A stretch of DNA of 8,898 nucleotides from an uncultured Gammaproteobacteria bacterium (lineage in GTDB: Bacteria > Pseudomonadota > Gammaproteobacteria > GCA-001735895): contig CALJQI010000260.1 in NCBI GenBank assembly GCA_937980285.1, positions 1-8,898 on the forward strand, given 5' to 3'. The first letter of the stretch is position 1, and each line of letters begins with the position of its first letter. The position numbers and the translations under genes were made by a program. Shown piece after piece: positions 5,769-8,898 of this stretch. Under the pieces are notes generated by a model, which made no database searches, was not told the DNA's origin, and was given only the letters and a program-made list of their open reading frames with translations.

Positions 5769-6647
5769 GTGATACGAAGCATGACCGCCTTTGCGCGGGT
5801 ACAGGAGAGCAACGAAGCCGGATCGATTATCTGGGAACTGCGATCGGTCAATCACCGATACCTTGAACCCGGTATCAAGCTGCCTGATGATTTCCGGCAG
5901 CTTGAGCCGGAGGTGCGCAAGCTGCTGGCGAAGTATCTGACGCGCGGCAAAGTCGATCTCGGGCTGCGTTACAAGCTGGAGCAGGTGCAGCAGGGCGGGA
6001 TCAACCTGAACCAGGAGCTGGTGAGAAACCTGCGCGAGGTCGAGCAACAGGTATTGAACATCGTGCACGAGGGCAGCAAGCTGTCGGTGGCCGATATCCT
6101 CGGCTGGCCGGGTGTAATTACCGATGTCGAGCGGGATTTTGCGGCGCTTAACAAGCTGGCCCTGTCGAGTCTCGAAAGCGCGCTCCGTCAGCTGCAGCAG
6201 GGACGGGAAACCGAAGGCAAGGCGCTGGACGAAATGATTCGCGGCCGCTGCGCAAAAATCGCTGAAATCGTAACCGAGCTGCGCACTCATCGGCCGGCGA
6301 TGATGACTGCGCTGCGCGAGAAATGGGAAGCCAGCCTGGACGAAAAACTGAAGCAGTGGCGTGAAACGGCGAGTGAAAACCGGCTCGAACAGGAGCTGGT
6401 GATGCTGGCGCAAAAACTCGATGTCGCCGAGGAACTCGACCGGCTCGACACTCATGTCGCCGAGGTTCTCAACGTGCTTGATCGCGACGAAGCGGTTGGG
6501 CGCAGGCTCGATTTCCTGATGCAGGAACTCAATCGCGAAGCCAATACGCTGGGATCAAAATCGCATGATAGCCTGACCACGCAGAACGCGGTCGATCTGA
6601 AGGTGTTGATCGAGCAGATGCGTGAGCAGGTGCAAAACATCGAGTAG
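5769..6647 (+). CDS. yicC: YicC/YloC family endoribonuclease
   Basis: A 292-residue cytoplasmic protein of the YicC family, for which endoribonuclease activity has been reported in E. coli YicC and B. subtilis YloC. The YicC N-terminal domain opens MIRSMTAFAR and carries ELRSVNHRYLE (23-33) and RGKVDL (59-64). The C-terminal DUF1732 domain carries EELDRLDTH (221-229), GRRLDFLMQELNRE (244-257) and the conserved ending KVLIEQMREQVQNIE. The start is a GTG at 5769: beginning there reproduces the family's MIRSMTAF, whereas the ATG at 5781 would lose four conserved residues. Divergence from rph is a common gammaproteobacterial arrangement. In many of these genomes gmk follows yicC; here a c-di-GMP signalling gene follows after 15 bp. 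Confidence 0.95.
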   Translation: MIRSMTAFARVQESNEAGSIIWELRSVNHRYLEPGIKLPDDFRQLEPEVRKLLAKYLTRGKVDLGLRYKLEQVQQGGINLNQELVRNLREVEQQVLNIVHEGSKLSVADILGWPGVITDVERDFAALNKLALSSLESALRQLQQGRETEGKALDEMIRGRCAKIAEIVTELRTHRPAMMTALREKWEASLDEKLKQWRETASENRLEQELVMLAQKLDVAEELDRLDTHVAEVLNVLDRDEAVGRRLDFLMQELNREANTLGSKSHDSLTTQNAVDLKVLIEQMREQVQNIE

Positions 6648-6662
6648 CCGGGTTTCCAGCTA

Positions 6663-8885
6663 ATGCGACTCAATATTTCAACATTCAGCGTGATGTTGTT
6701 AAGCGCGTTCGCGCTGTTGATGTTTTTGCTGTGGAGCCTGTCGTTGATGGTGCTGGTCGATCGCCAGAACCAGCAAAACGCCGCCAGCTATCGGCAAAAC
6801 CTGCATGGACAGATTTTACAGCTGCAGCAAAAACAGCAACTGTGGCTGCAATCTCAACATTACCTGCTCAATACCCTGGTCGAGTCACCGGGCGGGGATT
6901 CGAAGTTCCAGAGTTTTCTTTGGGATTATTACCAGCGCAACCCAAGTATCTGGGCGGTCAACCTGATCGAGTTCGATCCGGACGGCAACCCGGTTTCCAG
7001 GTCCAGCAAACCGGGCTGCAGGCAACCCGGGCAATTGCATCGCAGCAATTTCGACGATTACCTTGTGCCGGTAATTACCAGTTGCCGCATCGACGACAAG
7101 GCCTTGCTCGAAATTGCCGGCCCCGTGACGACCGAAGGTAACGCCCGGGTGCTTTTGTTGAGCATGGATTATTTCGATTTTCTCAGCGAGTTTTCCGCGC
7201 TCTCGGGGCGCAGGCTGCAACGTGCGGCCGATTTCGAAGGTGGCGTGCAATATCACGAGTTTGGCCTCAATGACGGCGATCTCGTCCGGGTTGTTCTGCC
7301 GATAGGGGAAACCTCATCGGTTTTCGGCGAGATACATCTAGGCGTAAAACCAATGTCGTTCTGGGAGCTGTTCGAGCTTCAGTCGGTGATCGTGTTGACG
7401 GTGCTGGTGGCGGCCGTGGTGCTGGTGCTGTTGCTGCTGCATTTCAACCTGATTCGGCCGTTGCTCGATCTGGCCGAGAAAATGCAATTCGCGGCCAACA
7501 GCCAGCAACAATCCGCTGGCGAGGGCCGCGCCGAGGTCAGGCCCGGGCTGCAGGTGATGCAGGATGCCTTCCATGTGCTGCAGAAAATGGCCAAACGTGA
7601 CCCGGTCACAGGGCTCAACAACCGCGTTATCTTCGAGGATCGCCTGCTGCAGGCGATACGCGAAGGCAAGCGCAGCGGTCGCCGTTACGCGCTGGTATTG
7701 ATCGATGTTCAGGGTCTCGATAGCTTTGCCTGGCAGCGCGGCCAGTACATCGTCGACGCCTTGCTGCGGCAGGTGGCCGATGGGTTGCGCGAGTCGCTGC
7801 GCGAGAGCGATCACGTCGCTCGCTTCGAGAGAAACCTGTTCGCATTGCTGCTTGAAGTGCAGCAGCGCGATCAGCTCAATACCCTGGTGGAAAAGATTTA
7901 CCTGTCGGTGGTGAGGCCTTACCAGGTTTTCGGGCGCGAATTCGAGCTAAACGCTTTTTTTGGTGTCGCTCTTTATCCCGAGCATGCGGCGGACGCCGAT
8001 GTGCTGTATCAGCATGCCAGCGACGCCGTGGTGAAGGCCGAGCACAGTGAGTGGCCGATCCAGTATTTCCGCGATGCCGATGATGTCACCGACACTACGG
8101 GATTCTCCATGATCCAGTCGCTGCGGAGTGCGATCGATAACGAAGAACTGAAGCTAATGTATCAACCGGTGGTGGATCTGAAAAGCTACCAGACGGTATA
8201 CCTGGAAGCCTTGTTGCGCTGGAGAGATCCGGACAAGCATGACCTTCCGATCGAACAAACCATCCGCCTGGCGGAACAGAATCACTTGATCAAGCCCCTG
8301 ACCAACTGGATCTTCGAGACCGCCTGCCGGTTTGTCAGCGAGTCGGGGATCGAGGGCCTGGCCGTCGGCATTAACCTGTCGATGATCGACCTGCACGACC
8401 GCCGACTACCCGAGCGCATCGAAACCCAGCTTCGTCGCTACCAGGTCAGGCCGTCGCAAATCGTCATCGAGATCACCGAGGGGCAGATCATGCAGGATCC
8501 GAAAGAGGTGATCGAGGTGCTCGCGCATCTCGGCGTGATGGGCCTGTCGCTGTCGATAGACGATTTCGGCACCGGCCAGGCGTCGTTGACCTATCTGAAG
8601 GAACTGCCGGTGGAAAAGCTGAAAATCGACCAATCCTTCGTGCGCGATATGGCCACCAATCCAGACGACCAGCTCATCGTCAGGGCGACCATCGAGCTTG
8701 CGCATACGCTGGATCTGAAAGTGGTCGCCGAGGGGGTTGAAACGCTGGTTGCCTGCGACCTGCTGTCGGAGATGGACTGCGACCACGTGCAGGGTTATTA
8801 CATCAGTCACCCGCTGGAGGCGAAGCAGGTCGCTACCTGGTTCGAGACTTCGGTTAAACCAGACCTCGTTCGGAAAGGCAGGTAA
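6663..8885 (+). CDS. Membrane GGDEF/EAL protein: probable c-di-GMP phosphodiesterase with degenerate GGDEF
   Basis: A 740-residue inner-membrane protein. TM1 is about residues 9-32, a periplasmic sensor of about 205 residues follows (family not recognised; its only cysteines, C119 and C141, could form a disulfide), then TM2 (about 241-260) and a HAMP-like linker. The GGDEF domain (about 310-470) is inactive by sequence: the signature is ERNLF (389-393). The inhibitory-site RxxD is kept as RESD (380-383), exactly five residues before it. The EAL domain (about 480-730) has every catalytic position at the spacing of known phosphodiesterases such as RocR: E515 in EALLRW, N571, E603, D633 and D634 in DDFGTG, K654, E690 and E693 in AEGVE, Q710 in QGY. 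It should therefore degrade c-di-GMP, tuned by a periplasmic signal and possibly by the GGDEF domain. It starts 15 bp after yicC with no clear ribosome site, so co-transcription is likely. Confidence 0.93.
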   Translation: MRLNISTFSVMLLSAFALLMFLLWSLSLMVLVDRQNQQNAASYRQNLHGQILQLQQKQQLWLQSQHYLLNTLVESPGGDSKFQSFLWDYYQRNPSIWAVNLIEFDPDGNPVSRSSKPGCRQPGQLHRSNFDDYLVPVITSCRIDDKALLEIAGPVTTEGNARVLLLSMDYFDFLSEFSALSGRRLQRAADFEGGVQYHEFGLNDGDLVRVVLPIGETSSVFGEIHLGVKPMSFWELFELQSVIVLTVLVAAVVLVLLLLHFNLIRPLLDLAEKMQFAANSQQQSAGEGRAEVRPGLQVMQDAFHVLQKMAKRDPVTGLNNRVIFEDRLLQAIREGKRSGRRYALVLIDVQGLDSFAWQRGQYIVDALLRQVADGLRESLRESDHVARFERNLFALLLEVQQRDQLNTLVEKIYLSVVRPYQVFGREFELNAFFGVALYPEHAADADVLYQHASDAVVKAEHSEWPIQYFRDADDVTDTTGFSMIQSLRSAIDNEELKLMYQPVVDLKSYQTVYLEALLRWRDPDKHDLPIEQTIRLAEQNHLIKPLTNWIFETACRFVSESGIEGLAVGINLSMIDLHDRRLPERIETQLRRYQVRPSQIVIEITEGQIMQDPKEVIEVLAHLGVMGLSLSIDDFGTGQASLTYLKELPVEKLKIDQSFVRDMATNPDDQLIVRATIELAHTLDLKVVAEGVETLVACDLLSEMDCDHVQGYYISHPLEAKQVATWFETSVKPDLVRKGR

Positions 8886-8898
8886 CGCCGTCGCCGAC

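Noticed and set aside
5712..6455. 247-codon minus-strand open frame
   Set aside because: Antisense to yicC, which matches its family from end to end; the frame is a shadow and also crosses the divergent promoter region.

Overview
The window reads as ordinary chromosomal DNA of a gammaproteobacterium. The evidence is the rph-rdgB-hemW gene order with yicC divergent from rph, a type B ribosomal protein L31, a lipoprotein M48 protease and a GGDEF/EAL membrane protein. The genes are GC-rich with standard stops (TAA, TAG and TGA all occur). I cannot name the genus. There is no CRISPR array, tRNA, rRNA, insertion sequence or phage gene.

Left part (1-2777, all minus strand): rpmE2 (L31) ends at a strong intrinsic terminator. 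Just beyond it a predicted promoter fires straight into the start codon of an M48 lipoprotein protease gene. That gene overlaps by 8 bp an exported M14-type amidase/carboxypeptidase gene, which is followed 3 bp later by what I read as the broken 5' end of a DUF218 (YdcF/ElyC-like) membrane-protein gene, running off the window edge. Together these form an envelope and cell-wall cluster.

Middle (2778-3153): a 376-bp gap between two minus-strand genes holds no gene. It is very AT-rich and carries two perfect inverted DnaA boxes, a third near-match, a consensus IHF site and a large hairpin. Another perfect DnaA box lies across the last codons of hemW. This is the most interesting part of the window: it looks like a replication origin or another DnaA-binding regulatory locus, although no dnaA, mnmG or rpmH gene is in view.

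Right part (3154-8885): rph, rdgB and hemW form a tightly overlapping minus-strand operon covering tRNA 3'-end trimming, removal of non-canonical purine nucleotides and a radical-SAM heme chaperone. A 110-bp divergent promoter region separates it from yicC (endoribonuclease family) on the plus strand. yicC is followed 15 bp later by a 740-residue two-TM protein with a periplasmic sensor, a degenerate GGDEF domain that keeps its inhibitory site, and an EAL domain with all catalytic residues, so it is probably a c-di-GMP phosphodiesterase. The window ends 13 bp after its stop.
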